Assembly (NCBI GenBank): GCA_030544215.1 | Contig: JARZZO010000014.1 | Span: 42,685,734 to 42,749,733, forward strand | From: Zantedeschia hybrid cultivar | Lineage: Eukaryota > Streptophyta > Magnoliopsida > Alismatales > Araceae | Reading direction: 5' to 3' | DNA: 64,000 nt | Shown: positions 41,308 to 54,504 of the stretch, piece by piece | Layout: every line of letters starts with the position of its first letter | Position numbering within the stretch: position 1 is the stretch's first letter | Position numbers and translations under genes: made by a program | Notes under the pieces: model-generated | Seen by the model: only the letters and a program-made list of their open reading frames with translations | Database searches by the model: none | Told to the model about the DNA's origin: nothing

Positions 41308-42402
41308 TGGTTCGCCATCTTTTAGTCTCTTTTTGTTCTTGCTATCATCAACCGGGGACCCACGGTGCACCACTTGTGTCTCTCGACACGTCCTCACCAA
41401 TTGGTGAGTGTTTTAGTTTAAGTAATTTCCCTCGTGCACCACGTGCACACCCCAGTGGCAAGATCTTGCCCTCCCCTTGATTAGTTCAAAAAGCTATTTT
41501 TGTGATGAAAATAATGTGTGATTGATTGATTTCCTAGTTGTTTAGTTAGTAAATCATCCTGTTAAAATCTGGAACTAAAAATTTTTTACATGAGTCGATT
41601 GTTTACTGCTTTTTATCCTATTTGAGGAGGATTCAACCCAGAAAATCCTCCTGCAAAACTGTTTCTGCGAACTGAAAAGCGTCCAGGAGCACTGACGCGC
41701 TTCAAAACCGCGTCAACACCCCTAGACGCCTTTCAGTCTTCACAGTTTCTCTGCTGTCTGCATCTGTTTCTGCGAAAAAATTAAGTTCTGTGTTGAATAG
41801 CGTCGACTACCATCGACGCGATTCAGACAGTTTCTTAGTTATTTTTCAGATTTGTTTCTGCGAAAAAATTAAGTTCTGTTTTGAATAGCGTCGACTACCA
41901 TCGACGCGATTCAGACAGTTTCTTAATTATTTTTCAGTTCCCAGATTTATGTGGTTTGAGTGCTAGCTACCCATTATTAACTAAGCATTAGAGGCCATCC
42001 AGGCCGTAGGACATACGCATTGAGGCGAATACCCTCCTTTTCTTAGGAACACACTACTCGACGTCAACAACTCTCTCTGATTGGGTTGGTCCCTTGATCA
42101 GACTAGAGAAGTTGACGTTGAGACCTCCATAAGTCCCCAAAATCAAGGTATTCCTCCTTGATCATCGGGCTGGTTGTACCAATTGAAGTCCCGGCTAGAT
42201 TCTGAAAGCGTTGTGAGAGAGAGCCCTAGAGAATAACGGTGGAAATTGAACTGAAACTAGGATCCTTTCCCTGAGCGAATTTATGGTTTAATCCAATTCA
42301 AATAACTCAACAAGGAACCTTAAAATCACGTTAAACATCCACTTGTTTGATTAATCTCTGTGCAACTTGTTTGTTAAATCTTTGAAAAGGGAATCTAACA
42401 TC
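41308..42402 (+). other. Tat-p 5' leader
   Basis: About 1.1 kb without a gene. It carries four 12-10-12 palindromes at 41672-41705, 41703-41736, 41793-41826 and 41881-41914. The last two lie within a tandem duplication of about 88 bp (from about 41764). Confidence 0.7.
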
Positions 42403-44523
42403 ATGCTGCTGCGATCAGGCAGGGACTTGAGTATGGCTCAAGACGCCATCATCAACTACGAGGGAGATGCTAATGCCCCTCGCAATTCGGACTACAACTA
42501 TGAGAACGGGAGAGATGCTGATGCCTCCCGTAATTCCGTCCCCATTCCATATCGACAAGATGGGAATGTCCGGACCCCTCTCTTTCATCCACAGGATCGA
42601 TATCCTGATCTTCCCCCGCATGAATATGCGATCCCTAATCCCGACCTTGAGGGGGACATGAATCAGAATGATCCCTCACCCTCTGATCCTTCGGATCTCG
42701 TCAACGCCCTGGGAGTTCTTGCCTCCCGACTGGACCCTCAGCAGTTCGAGGCCATCCAGTCTATTCTGAAGGGGAAGGCACCCGTGCAGCCTGCTGAGCC
42801 GAACCCTATGGCTCCCCCTGTTGTTACTCAACAACCTCCTCTTCCTCCTCCTTATATCCATCAGGCCATGGAAGGCCTTCATATTACTTCTCGGCCAGTT
42901 GGGCCACAACTTTCATCATCTAGGCAACCGGCTAGACCGCAAACGCCTATTTATCAAAATGCCCTCGGGCATGGCGGAAGCTCTGCCGGACCTCCTCCTT
43001 ATTGTCCTCCCTGTCCAACGTACTCTAGGCAGCAGGCCTATCAAGTACTTCCACCTCCTCCTCCTCCCCAGGCAGATCTGACCACGCAAGCGTTGTTGGC
43101 CAAGATGGAGCGCATGGATGAGCAGTTCAACAACCTCCAGAAGATGATGGGGGTTAAAGCTGTGCCAGAGATCAGTTTACCGAGCCTGCCAGTATTCCAT
43201 TTGCCACCCTCTGAGATGCCAGTGTACCGGAAGTACAACGGTACTGGTAACCCCTTTACACATCTGAAGGAGTTTATGTACGAATCATCTTTCTGGCAGA
43301 ACGACAAGAGGTCGTTGGCCTTTTTGTTCAGGAGATCTCTAGAGGGACCAGCCCTCGAGTGGTTATTTTCTCTGGAACCCTCCGAAGTAGAGGATTACGG
43401 TATCGTTTCACGCAAATTTATCCAACGATACCAAGACAGAGTTGCACCCTCCTTGTCTATCACGGACCTCATTGCAGAAAAGATGAAACATGATGAGGAG
43501 TTTGTCAGTTTCGCTGACAGGTGGCGGGGCCTGGCTGAAAAAGTGAAGGATCACTTGTCCGAATCTGAGCAAGTGAAGATGTTAATTTCTAACGCCACGC
43601 CCCAGTTCAAGCTAGTCCTCTCCTTGAACAATTTGACTAACATGGTAGAGCTCTATGAAAGAGCACGGTACTGCCAAAATGCCTTCAAGGACGCTACGTT
43701 CTCTAGCGTCTTTGATCCTCACAGACCTAGCAGGCCTCCACCTTGGAAGCCTGCAGTGCCAAATTCTCCCAGCACAGGTCCGACTACTGAGGGCACGCTC
43801 TCTCACGAGCAAGTCAGTACCATGAATAATAATTCGCCCCAGTTCGTGAGGAACCAGTAGCAGTACCAGAGGCCACCGCAGCCGAACCAACAAGGGTATA
43901 GGCAGCAGCAGAACCCCCATTATCAACAACAGTATCAGCGGCCCCAGCAGCCAAATCAGAACCAGCAACAGCAACAGTTACAACCGCCGCAACGGCAACA
44001 GCAGTACCAGCAGCCCCAACAGCAGCAACAACAGCTACAGTACCAGCCGCGCGCACCGCCGGCGTACCATAATGTCCCTCCTCCTGGTGACTACAACCAG
44101 CAGAGAAGACCTCCAGGCCCGAAAAGGGCAGAATACCCGGCCCTCCCATAATCCTTGGCAGATATCTTCAGTGCTCTAATGGCAGCTAATGCCTTAGTTT
44201 TGCCAAGGGAAAAGGCCGTATGGCCTCAAAATGCCGACACGTCCAGGTATTGCTACTTCCATAGGCAACCTGGGCATACCATTGACACCTGCTTCCAGTT
44301 CAGAGATTATATTCATGATCTTAATGAGCAGGGCGGCATAGACTGGGAGGAGATGAAAAAGTACATATCAGCCCTGAAGGCGAGAAGGCCACAGCAGCAG
44401 CAGCAGCAGCAAGCAAGACCACCGGCACAAGCAGCAGCACCACCCAACATGGGCATAGTGCAGAATCCACTCCCGGAGCACCAGAACCAAAACCAAGTTG
44501 CTCCCATTTTGACGAACAGCTAG
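42403..44523 (+). pseudogene. Tat-p gag (stop-interrupted)
   Basis: Gag structural polyprotein from the first ATG in frame (MLLRSGRDLS). A Pro-rich N-terminal part is followed by the retrotransposon gag domain (about residues 275-445: FTHLKEFMYESSFWQNDKRS, ALEWLFSLEPSEVEDYGIVS, FADRWRGLAEKVKD). A Gln/Tyr/Pro-rich stretch comes next, then the Tat-type knuckle CYFHRQPGHTIDTC (C-x2-H-x4-H-x4-C, about 44250-44293). Stops TAG 43858, TAA 44149 and TAG 44521 are all in frame. The first and second are compatible with C-to-T changes in CAG/CAA. After them the same frame stays open to 47022, so gag and protease were one ORF. Confidence 0.85.
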
Positions 44524-47022
44524 TCTGAGGCTGGTCGTGGGCAGCAGTGGAGAATAGAGGACTCTTCCTCTCTTTGTTCAACGGGTCATGTTCCAAGTAC
44601 TGCAGAGCGACCACCACGCCGCACCATCTACATACCTAGGCCGCAACCCATTACCATCACCCCTCTACCGACACCCACATATCACTCGCCCACACCCAAT
44701 AACCCATTACCCCTACCCACCTTCCTTAAGCCCATTACACCCCGCACTCCTACGCCTCCATCATATAACCCCCCGCAAACCAATCACGCGCCCCTCCTAC
44801 CATCTAGGCCATTACTACGCGTACCATTTCCTACTTCACCCGCTACCACCACCACCTACCCAGATATCCCCTTACCATCCAGACCGCTATTACGCGTACC
44901 ATTCCCCACTTCACCAACCACTTACCCATCCACCATCCAACCCTCTAGGCCTCTAATCCGCACCGCGCCATCACCACCTAGCCCTACGCCATCATCTACA
45001 TACCAACCCTCTACGCCATCCGCACCATCCAACCCTGCGGTACTTAAGGTGTCACCCGGATCCTCCACGATTGAGGAACATGCGCTCCGGAGTGGAAGGA
45101 TTTTCAACAAAGTCTTTCCTCAGTCCACAGTTAGAGACGGCCCATCGCAGCTGACTGAGGAAGCCCATAATGAAGAGAGTGCACCAGGCACTCAATACGA
45201 CTTGTTGAAACATCTGGATCGGACACCGGCACGGATCACTATACTTGAATTGATCAAAAGATCCAAGATTCACCAAGAAGCCTTAATGGAATATCTACAG
45301 AAGGTGATGGTCAATGAGGACGTGCCGGTAGAGAAAATTGCAGCACTACTAGTTCATCAGGGGGATCAGCCCTCCATTACATTTCACACATCGGAACTAG
45401 CACCGCCGGCAGCCAGAAGCATAGGTCTGAGCATCACGGTCAATATCTGTCAGAAGGCCGTGGATGCATGCCTGGTCGATACAGGGGCTTCAATCAATGT
45501 TTTACCTCCGAACACCCTGGAGCTGTGCGGTGTGCCCAAAGAAAAATGGCTGCCCAGCCCCATCTCTGTGATAGCATATGACAATTTTACCCGTTCCCCT
45601 CTGGGAATGGTCTATTTGAAGGTGGAGCTGGGCCCTGTAAGTCATGCAGAGGTCGAATTTCACATCCTAGAAATCGACCCTTCTATAAATGTCATTTTGG
45701 GTCGTCCTTATATTAAAACTCTTGAGGCGATTCCCTCTACGAATCACCAATGCCTCAAATTCCCTTACAAAGGACGAATTATTAAAGTGACGAGCATGCC
45801 GATCCTTGCTGCTGCTCATACCCTGAACATTAAGTCTGCTGTCTTACCTGGCCGGCAACCTTTTCTGTCGGTATTACAGGTCTACCGTCTAGTGGCTGAT
45901 CCTCTAAAAGCCGCCACTATTTCTCTATACCCGTTAGATGCCATAAAAAGGGGGAAGTGCATGAGTACCCCAGGATGGAGGATTATGATGAAGAACGGAT
46001 ACATGCCTGGAAGAGGTCTGGGCACACAGTTGCAAGGCAGGACCACTCCTGTTAAAAATCATCGAGCAGCACCTGGAAGTGGTCTGGGCTATAGGCCAAG
46101 AAGACTAAAACAAGATCTGGTTCAGCAAGCAAAGATCGAAGAAGGTCCAAAAATCTGGGAGGCAATGTCTACACCACCCAAAGAAGGCCGAGATCCCCTA
46201 ACATGGACCCTGTGTACGCACTTTGTGAAGGGGCCCATACCTAGCCACGACAACACGGTAGTCATTACTTCCTGTTTTGACTTCCATGATATATATGGGA
46301 GGGACTTGGCAAGACATTGCTCTGAACTACTTACGTACCAATCCTTGGAGGCTCTGCGGCCTATGAAAAGGAGGAAATTTCATGACCCTGAATGTGAATG
46401 GTACAGGTGGTTCGATATTAGAGACCTTTATATTGCACTGAACAGACTATTCCTAGATCCTGCAGAACCTAAGTGGCCGCCGCAGATTGATGAGCTGATT
46501 GAAAGCCCTGGTGCCATATTTGATAAGCGGATACTGCTGTCTGAAGAGACCGACGAAGGGGAGCCAGATGACCCCTATGAAGCTGGTTACACTACAGATC
46601 TGCTCTGGAGGGGGACATATCCTTCACATGTCTTCATGCTCCATACTCTATTTCGTACACTGCTCTTGACCCCGACTTGGTCGTGGGTCATTATTGAAGA
46701 TATTCTACGGGCTCCGCCCGTCATGATTACTTTGTCCCCTCGGGACCTTATACCACAACCTCCTCTCGATCTAGAGAGGATGTATAATTTGATCTGGGAC
46801 ATATTGCTATATGATCCCCCTAATCCCCTGGCCTTGGTGCCACTTCCTCCATCTGTTTCTCCTCCCATTTGTATTCACTCCTGCTTCATGTATAATTCCT
46901 CTGATATCAAAAAAAAAATGCCAATTTTACAACAAATTCTTCTCAAATCTTTATCGAGGAAACATCTTACTTGTCCGATCGCACCCCGTCGCGCGGGTCC
47001 TTCGGTCAAGATTCTCTCTTAG
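44524..47022 (+). pseudogene. Tat-p proline-rich linker, protease and G-patch-like region
   Basis: Continues the gag frame. A Pro/Thr-rich linker (to about 45050) contains a duplicated PSRPLLRVPFPTSP. The protease active site is DACLVDTGASINVLPPNTLE (about 45465-45520), with the second block INVILGRPYIKTLEAI (about 45685). Then comes NGYMPGRGLGTQLQG (about 45995) and GSGLGYRP, a G-patch-like segment known in Tat polyproteins. A long acidic/Pro-rich tail follows with no domain that I recognise. The frame closes at 47020-47022, but at an A10 run (46909-46918) the frame one base back opens toward RT. Confidence 0.82.
46909..46918 (+). promoter_or_regulatory. A10 run, candidate -1 frameshift site
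   Basis: Ten consecutive A at the point where the protease frame must yield to the frame one base back to reach SYLSDRTPSRGSFGQDSLLD and RT. Tat-m has the same A10 (36904-36913, reverse) with the same frame relation. It contains A-AAA-AAA, a permissive slippery sequence. Confidence 0.45.
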
Positions 47023-50000
47023 ATTTACTCTGTCCCTCCCCTCGGGAGGATTCTCTTGTATTTCCACTTGTACCTCAGGATTTCTATCCTACTTCATCTT
47101 CATTAGGTTATGATAGGGAGTTTAGTGAAGTTAGGCAATCTAATTTTATTCAGATAGATACCTCCAGGACTTAGCTGATAAATGCTCTTCTTGTTCTTTG
47201 ATCCCTCAGTTTTTAGAAAATCCAATTCAGATGCCAGAAGACTGTATGAATGATGAGTCAGTCAATGATGGGTACGGGGTATATGAGTTAGTACATGAAA
47301 AGGACCCCATTGTTGAAGAGGAAGATGATGAGGATGCGGCTGAGGCATATGCCAGGGGGGTGAAGAGATTCGATGAACCCTCAGCTGCCGTAGAAGAGCC
47401 CACCAAAGAAATCAATTTAGGGACTGAAGACGAACCTAAGGTTGTCCTCGTCAGCAAAAATCTTTCTACAGAGGATGAGAAGGCAATGGTACAAGTACTT
47501 AAGGACTATAAGGACACTTTCGCCTGGAGTTATGAAGATATGCCGGGGTTAGACTCATCTTTAGTTGAACACAGGCTGACATTAAAGGATGGAGCTAGCC
47601 CGGTCAAGCAGAAATTAAGGCGATTCCACCCACAAATGGCTCTAAAGATGAAGGAAGAGGTCGACAAATTGCATAAAGCCAAATTTATTAGAGTTGTCCT
47701 TTATCCACAATGGGTGGCTAATATAGTCCCGGTTATGAAAAAGGATGGGAATGTCAGAATTTGCATTGACTTCCGCGATCTAAACCGGGCGTGTCCTAAA
47801 GATGATTTTCCATTGCCTCATATTGATGTACTCATTGATAATACTGCTGGCTATGAGACTTTATCGTTTATGGACGGATTTTCAGGATACAATCAGATTA
47901 AGCTGGCAGAAGAGGATCAAGAGAAAACATCATTCACTACACCTTGGGGAACATACTGTTATGTTGTCATGCCGTTTGGATTAAAGAATGCTGGAGCCAC
48001 TTATCAAAAGGCTATGATGTCAATATTTCATGACATGATGCACATAGATTTTGAAATGTATGTGGATGACTTGTTGGTTAAATCAAAAACAAAGGTTGAG
48101 CACGCCAAAGTTTTGGCAAGGGTATTAGAGAGATCGAGAGAATATCAGTTAAAGATGAACCCCAAGAAATGTGTATTTGGGGTATCTTCAGGAAAATTGC
48201 TTGGATTTATCGTCAACAAACGGGGAATTGAGATCGATCCTAATAAGGCGAAGGCTATTAGAGAAATGCCACCTCCCAAAAACTTGAAAGAGTTGAGAGG
48301 ATTAATCGGGAGGTTGCAATTTATTCGCCATTTTGTCTCCCAGCACTCACAAAGGTGCAAGCCGTTTTACGAGCTTACTAAGCCGGGAGTCAAATTTGAT
48401 TGGGACGATAAGTGTCAGGAGGCATTCGATGGATTAAAGAACTATTTAGCAAGTCCTCCTGTTTTGAGACCACCATCTCCAGGCAAACCATTGATACTTT
48501 ACATTTCAGTCCTGGATGATACAGTGGGGGCTGTCCTAGCACAAGAGGATGAAGAAAGAAAAGAGAGGGCAGCCTACTATCTCTCTAAACTTCTCAACCC
48601 CGCTGAGCAGAGATATACAGCAATGGAGAAAACATGTGCAGCATTGGTCTGGGTTGTGCAGAAACTAAAGCATTATTTTCTGGCCAATGAAGTCCATCTC
48701 ATCGCTAGAATGAATCCGATAAAATTCCTTCTGGAGAAATCTGTTCTTACTGATAGGTTAGCACGATGGCAAAGCTTTCTATCTCAATTCGATATCACTT
48801 ATATTCAGCAGAAAGCGATCAAGGGCTATGCCATAGCAGAACATCTCGCTCATCATCCCCTTCCTCGATTTGATCCAGTGCGATCAGAGTTTCCGGATGA
48901 GGAACTGATGTCCGTAAATCAAATCAGAGATGATATGTGGACTCTGCATTTTGACGGAGCTCTGAATTCTCATGGAAAAGGGATTGGTATTGTTCTGTTA
49001 TCACCCGAAGGTATCACCATTCCACAAGCCTTTCAGCTTGATTTTCTAGTTACTAACAATATAGCTGAATACGAGGCACTCCTTGCTGGCCTCGAGGCTG
49101 CTCATTTCCATGGTGCCACCAAACTCAGGATTGTGGGTGATAGCCAACTAATTCTTCGCCAAGTGCTGACCAAGTATCGAACTCTTGATCCTAAGCTCAA
49201 GCCTTATCAAGAACTTACTTCTGCTTACTCAAAGCTTTTCACGAAATTGATCTTTGTCCATGTCCCTAAGAATCAGAACATCTTAGCTGACGCTTTAGCT
49301 TCACTTGCATCTTCTCTCGATTTTCTAATCAGCAAACAATCAGAATCAATCATAGTTCATAGGCGTCTTTCACCCGCCGTGAAAGATCCTTCATTTCTTA
49401 GAACTAAGGAGAAGTTGCTGAAGAAAGTCAGAGACGGAGATATCATTGAAAAGAGAGAAATCATGTTAATAGAGCTGTTAGAAGAGATGGATGATGAACA
49501 GAAGCCATGGTATTATGAAATTGCAAAATATTGTGAAGATCAATCGTATCCTGAGGAAGCTACAACTGAGGAGAAGAGAGCTATCAGGAGAGTTGCTCAA
49601 CGATACACCTTAGTTGGGGGAGCACTGTATAAGAGAGGTTTTGATGGAGTTCTTCTGAGATGTCTAGACGAAGATGAGCTTTGGAAGGTTATGGAAGGAG
49701 CTCATAGTGGAGTTTGTGGTGGCCATGTCAATGGACAGATGCTAGCAAAGAAGATCCTTAGACAAGGATTTTATTGGCCAACCATGGAAGAAGACTGTGT
49801 AGGATATGTTTGTAGGTGTGCTAAGTGTCAACTTCACGCCGACAAAATTCATTCTCCTGCATCTTCACTCCATCCTGTTTCTTCCCCATGGCCTTTCTCC
49901 ATGTGGGCTTTCGACATCATTAGACCTCTTGGCAATCCAGATTCCGGCATCAAGCAAAAATCTTTCATTCTCACGGCAACGGAATACTTCACCAAGTGGG

Positions 50001-50767
50001 CAGAAGCTGAAGTGTACGTGGAGATCAAAGCATCAACCGTCTGCAAGTTCATCATGAAGAACATCATCACTCGATTTGGAATTCCAAGCACCATCGTCAC
50101 CGACAATGGACCGCAGTTCGTGTCACAAGAATTGAAGGACCTCTGCAACAGGTATAAAATTGCATTGCATCATTCATCTCCTTATTATCCGCAAGGCAAT
50201 GGCCAAGCAGAGGCAACAAATAAGACTTTGATAAAAATCATTAAAAAGACATGCAAATCTAATAAATTTGCAGACTGGCCAGAAAAATTGGTTGAGGCTC
50301 TATGGGCCTACCGAACTTCAATCCGCACACCTACTAGGCAAACTCCTTATTCCTTAACATTTGGAATGGAGGCGGTAGTTCCATATGAGATCCTTATACC
50401 GTCATTAAGAGTACAATTGAATAAGGAATTTTCCATTGATGAATATCGTTCAGCACTCCTTGCTCAATTGAAACTTTTAGACGAGAAAAGATGGTCAGCT
50501 GCTAATCATGCAAAAGTTTATCAAAATAGACTAGCACGTTTTTATCAAAAGAAAGTCATTGAACGTAAGTTCAAAGTCGGTGAAATGGTTGTCAAAAGGA
50601 TTTTCGTAAAACCTGGTGGTCTGCGTTCTAAGCTCCAACCCAACTGGGAAGGACCTTATGTTGTATCTCACGCTTTTCCTGGTAATGCTTATCGTCTTGT
50701 TAATGCAGAAGGAGAAGAGCTAAATCATCCCTGGAATGGCTTACATCTTAAGAAATACTACCCTTAG
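46919..50767 (+). pseudogene. Tat-p reverse transcriptase, two RNase H domains and integrase
   Basis: From 47198 one clean frame of 1189 residues runs to TAG 50765-50767. RT has RICIDFRDLNRACPKDDFPL (about residue 186), FMDGFSGYNQIKL and catalytic YVDD (about 287). First RNase H spans about 430-540 (YISVLDDTVGAVLAQ, YTAMEKTCAALVW). Second, archaeal-like RNase H spans about 580-710 (LHFDGALNSHGKG, NNIAEYEALLAGLEA, VGDSQLI, NILADALASLAS). Integrase has the zinc region HSGVCGGH to CAKCQLH (about 835-885) and core D, D and E in AFDII (904), TDNGPQF (967) and GNGQAEATNK (1003). Relative to Tat-m, 40 bases are missing at about 47140, which puts this frame out of step with the upstream part. Confidence 0.9.
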
Positions 50768-53031
50768 GTTAAAGAGTCGATCAGTATGGTACAAAGACCA
50801 GTGGAATCAGAAAATTTATAAACTCGAATTTCCTTATTAGTCTGGATAACTTAATTTCAAACCCATTACTACACACACTGACACGTTTGATTCGTGAGTA
50901 ACAAGAGATGACAAGTCCTGAAGAATATAGAAAGTTTGACCGAAAGTGTAAAGTACAAATCATTCGTTTTTAAAGAAAAAATTCTGTTTTAAACTCGGCC
51001 CATGATGTAGGAACGAGACTTAGAATAGACTACCAAGAATACTCGCCATCTTAGTAGGAGGCCGTCATGAAAAAAATGGGAGAGATCCGTCCCGAAGAAG
51101 AAAAAAGAAAAGAAAAAGCAAAAAGACAAAAGCCAAATGTCAAATCAAAAGGCCATTACATTACAACTATTACATCAAGGCCATGAAATGAAATAAAAGG
51201 GAACGCAAGGTCGATAAATACTCCGGAAAGAAATGACCGAACACCAACGGATATTAGGGTAGAAAGGGACATCTTTTTAAGTCTCCGGAACCTTCTCATG
51301 GGCTTTCTAAACTTATTCATCTTTTCTTTCTAAAGAGATGTATTCCAAACTTAAGGAATGGCTTAGATTGACTAAGGGTCAAATCATCAAATGGGATCAC
51401 GAATGGAAACACAAATTCAAACACGATGGGTTTTAAGTTAAGTTGTTAAAGAACAATTTGGAAATTAAGTTAATAAATGAATATGATCTTTTGATCCAAG
51501 TACCATGCTGATCTTTTAGTCAAAAATCCAAAAAAAATACATATGTCAAAAACCCAAAAAAATACATATGTCAAAATTTAAAAAAAAAGGCATATATTTC
51601 AAAACCCCAAACAAAAATGAATATTTCAAAACAACAACAAAAATATTTCAGTTAGCATCTGCTTGTTGCACTTAGTGTGTTTCATTCCTTTTATTTTCAG
51701 TGAGCATCTGTCTGCTTGCATGTTGCATTTTGCTTAAGTATGATTATTCTCATTACCTTTGTTAATAAAGGTTATGCCCCTTGACCCTTCTATCAAGTAT
51801 AGGATGTAGTCGGTTACTTAACCAGGCAAGGGGCTAAGCTTGAATAGATGCTTAACATGTTTGTTCAAGTTGTATACAGGACACAAGGCATTGGTAAAGT
51901 TGGAATCCGAATAGAGAACAGCCAAAAACCTGTTTCTGTGAGTAAAAGGCGTCGAGGAGCACTGACGCGTTTCAACGTTAAATGGCGTCTGCACGACACG
52001 ACGCTTTTTAGATTTTATGTGATTTATCTGAAATTCTATATTTGTTTGGAATTATTAATGATTTTGATTGCAGGAAATTCAAAGAAAACCTGAGTAAAGC
52101 TGGAAATGTCAAGAAGATCTCACTGTGGAATTCAAGAAGTTCTGACCGTGGCTAAAAAGACGGTTATTTCTACCCATGTATTATTCCATGTAATTATTTT
52201 GCATTCGCATTACTATATATTAAGTATTTATTAGATCATATCAAGGACCTTGTGGTTTTGATGAAACTGGAATTTGAGTTCCCCTACAACAAAAACAGTG
52301 ATAATTCCAAAGAATTCTTAATCGCACGGATAGGCCGTTTGATTGTTAATTAGTGAGGACGATGGTTCCACTTTTGTGAAACGGTGCGCGGATAAACGAG
52401 TTTCGGCTTAGCACTGGATTACAAGAATTGGTATCTTGACTCATTAATGACAATTTAACAATATTATCCTTGATTAATTTATATTTTATTTGACTTTATA
52501 TTTTTCTTTTAGCCCAGCATGCATCATATAGGACTTTGAAATCATTGTGATAAGGATTAATTATTGATTAAGTTTCAGACCATTAAATCAAATAAATCAA
52601 ACATGATATGAAATATTCCATTCTGAATTGAGTATCTTTATTATCTTTAAGGTTCGCTTGAAGATATCCTTGGAATTCTATCCTTTCTTGGATTCTTTAT
52701 CCAATATTTCTTGTTTTTTTTTAAGATCCATCATGGCTGCAGCACGTCCACATTGGCTGGCAAACGCTCCCCATGATAAAACCTACAGTGTCTACGACCT
52801 GGGGTACTTCCCACTCCGAGGAGGTTGATCGACTTTATTTTATTTCCTTGTCAACCTCATCCAGACAGGATTGATTCCATTGATTTCCTTGAACTATCTT
52901 CATTGATGATTTTGAGAAAAATTCCAATCATGTGATGTTAAGAGCGTGTCTCATCACACCTTGGCATCACCTTTTCAGTACATTCCATTTCATTTCACTC
53001 CCTTGCAAAGACGATGCCAAGGTGAGGCAGC
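50768..53031 (+). other. Tat-p 3' non-coding region
   Basis: 2.3 kb. The first 1.1 kb aligns in reverse with Tat-m 31640-33000. The rest has no counterpart of the antisense pseudogene of Tat-m. Two 12-10-12 palindromes lie at 51942-51975 and 51978-52011. It ends in a weak purine tract (AAGGTGAGGCAG) before the LTR. Confidence 0.65.
52733..52828 (+). CDS. Small ORF, 31 codons, unknown
   Basis: ATG to TGA, starting MAAARPHWLANAPHDKTYSV. It does not resemble any element protein I know and lies between integrase and the 3' LTR. It is short enough to be chance and has no second copy in this window for comparison. Confidence 0.15.
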   Translation: MAAARPHWLANAPHDKTYSVYDLGYFPLRGG

Positions 53032-54499
53032 TGTAGATACGCTAATATTGACATCATTTCGAGTAAATTTCATATCATATAATAATGCCTCAGAATGGTC
53101 TGATATTTAATCATTGATTAATTTTTATTGATATTTTGAGTGTCGGGTTTAACATACATGTTTAAGTTAATCAATTAAATTGATTTTAGCTCAAATTTCA
53201 GTTAAAATATACAGAATTCTAAAACGTGTCAACCTGTGTGGACACGATTCAGAAATTCTAAAACGTGTCAACCTGTGTGGACACGATTCAGAAATTCTAA
53301 AACGTGTCAACCTGTGTGGACGTGATTCAGAAAGTCTAAAACGCGTCAACCTGTGTGGACGCGATTTAGAGTTTATTCCTGTTTTAACGTTTAAATTTGA
53401 ATTTTAATCAGTTAATTAATTAACTAAAAGGCGTCTTTGAGGGCTGACGCGTTTTAGGTTTCCTAAGCTATTTTAACTTCTCTTCCGGATGTTTATCCTT
53501 ATCTTAATTAGTGTAAAAGACGTCTATACATGTAGACGCGTTTTAGCTAATATAGATAAAGATAAGTTTTCTTGGATATTTATCCTTATCTTAATTAATC
53601 TGAAAGGCGTCAGCCATGGTTGACGCGTTTTAGATAATTACAGATAAAGATGAATTAATCAGTATTTATCTGTCGGTTAAGATGGATAAATCCTAGATTT
53701 TTCTATGTTAATCGCGAACGCAGAAAAAGCCTATAAATACCTTACATCTTGAAGAGTAAAAAATGTTGAGCCATGTTGAGCCATATTGAGCCCTATTGAG
53801 AAAAAGAGAGAGCGTTATTATAGCGAGATGAAGATCGAAGCAACAACGTCGGAACGCCGGAGCGCTGCCATTTCCAGAAGTCGGCGTCCTTTCAAGAATC
53901 TTCATCTTTTCAAGGCTTCAACCCATTGGGCATAAGTGTTTCATTTCTACATTTTTATTCTACATCTTCATTAATTTCATTCTTCAATATTCACTTCATG
54001 CAACACACACCACTGCATAATCTTTCAAAACCTATTTGATTTAAGGGGTTTCAAAGCCATTTAAACAAGTAAGTTTGTTGTTTAATTGTATGCTTAAAAT
54101 CATGATTAGTTTGGATATTGCTTCTATTTAAAGTTCTCATCATCAGTATTTCTTCATTTCTCTTTTCTGTCTCTGCTGCACTCAACAACAACAAGAGAAC
54201 AAAAGGGGAAATCAAGCATAAAGCCAGAAGGACTTCTGGACGATCCTCAACCTCAAACTCAACAGCAAGAACAAAAGAACAAAGAAAGGGCTCTCTTTCT
54301 TCAGCCGGCTGAAGGAGGGGAATCAAGGACTCGATATCTTCCGCGTTCAAACAGGTAGGCGATCAAAACTCTCTTTTGAAACTTTTAAGTCAAAAGTTTC
54401 TGGCGATCACTGCACTTAGTTGCTATTTTTAATAGGTTAGTTTACACTAAACAACATAGATTTTTCATGTTAATCACACGAGCATTTTAAGCACCTACA
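53032..54499 (+). repeat. Tat-p 3' LTR
   Basis: TGTAGATACGC to CACCTACA, equal in length to the 5' LTR. Palindromes correspond one to one (offset 13218). Followed by CCAAT. Confidence 0.95.
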
Positions 54500-54504
54500 C
54501 CAAT
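54500..54504. other. Target site duplication CCAAT (right, Tat-p)
   Basis: Identical to 39809-39813. Confidence 0.9.

Larger units (their letters stand above)
39814..54499 (+). mobile_element. Tat-p: structurally complete Ty3/gypsy Tat-lineage element (14.7 kb)
   Basis: Two 1468-bp LTRs (39814-41281 and 53032-54499), near-identical, starting TGTAGA and ending CCTACA, with a CCAAT target duplication, primer site, gag-protease frame and RT-RNase H-integrase frame. Dual RNase H and the C-x2-H-x4-H-x4-C Gag knuckle place it in the Tat lineage. It inserted into the 5' LTR of its older relative Tat-m in opposite orientation. Three stops in gag and a 40-bp deletion between protease and RT make it defective, but the near-identity of the LTRs shows recent movement. 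Confidence 0.95.
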
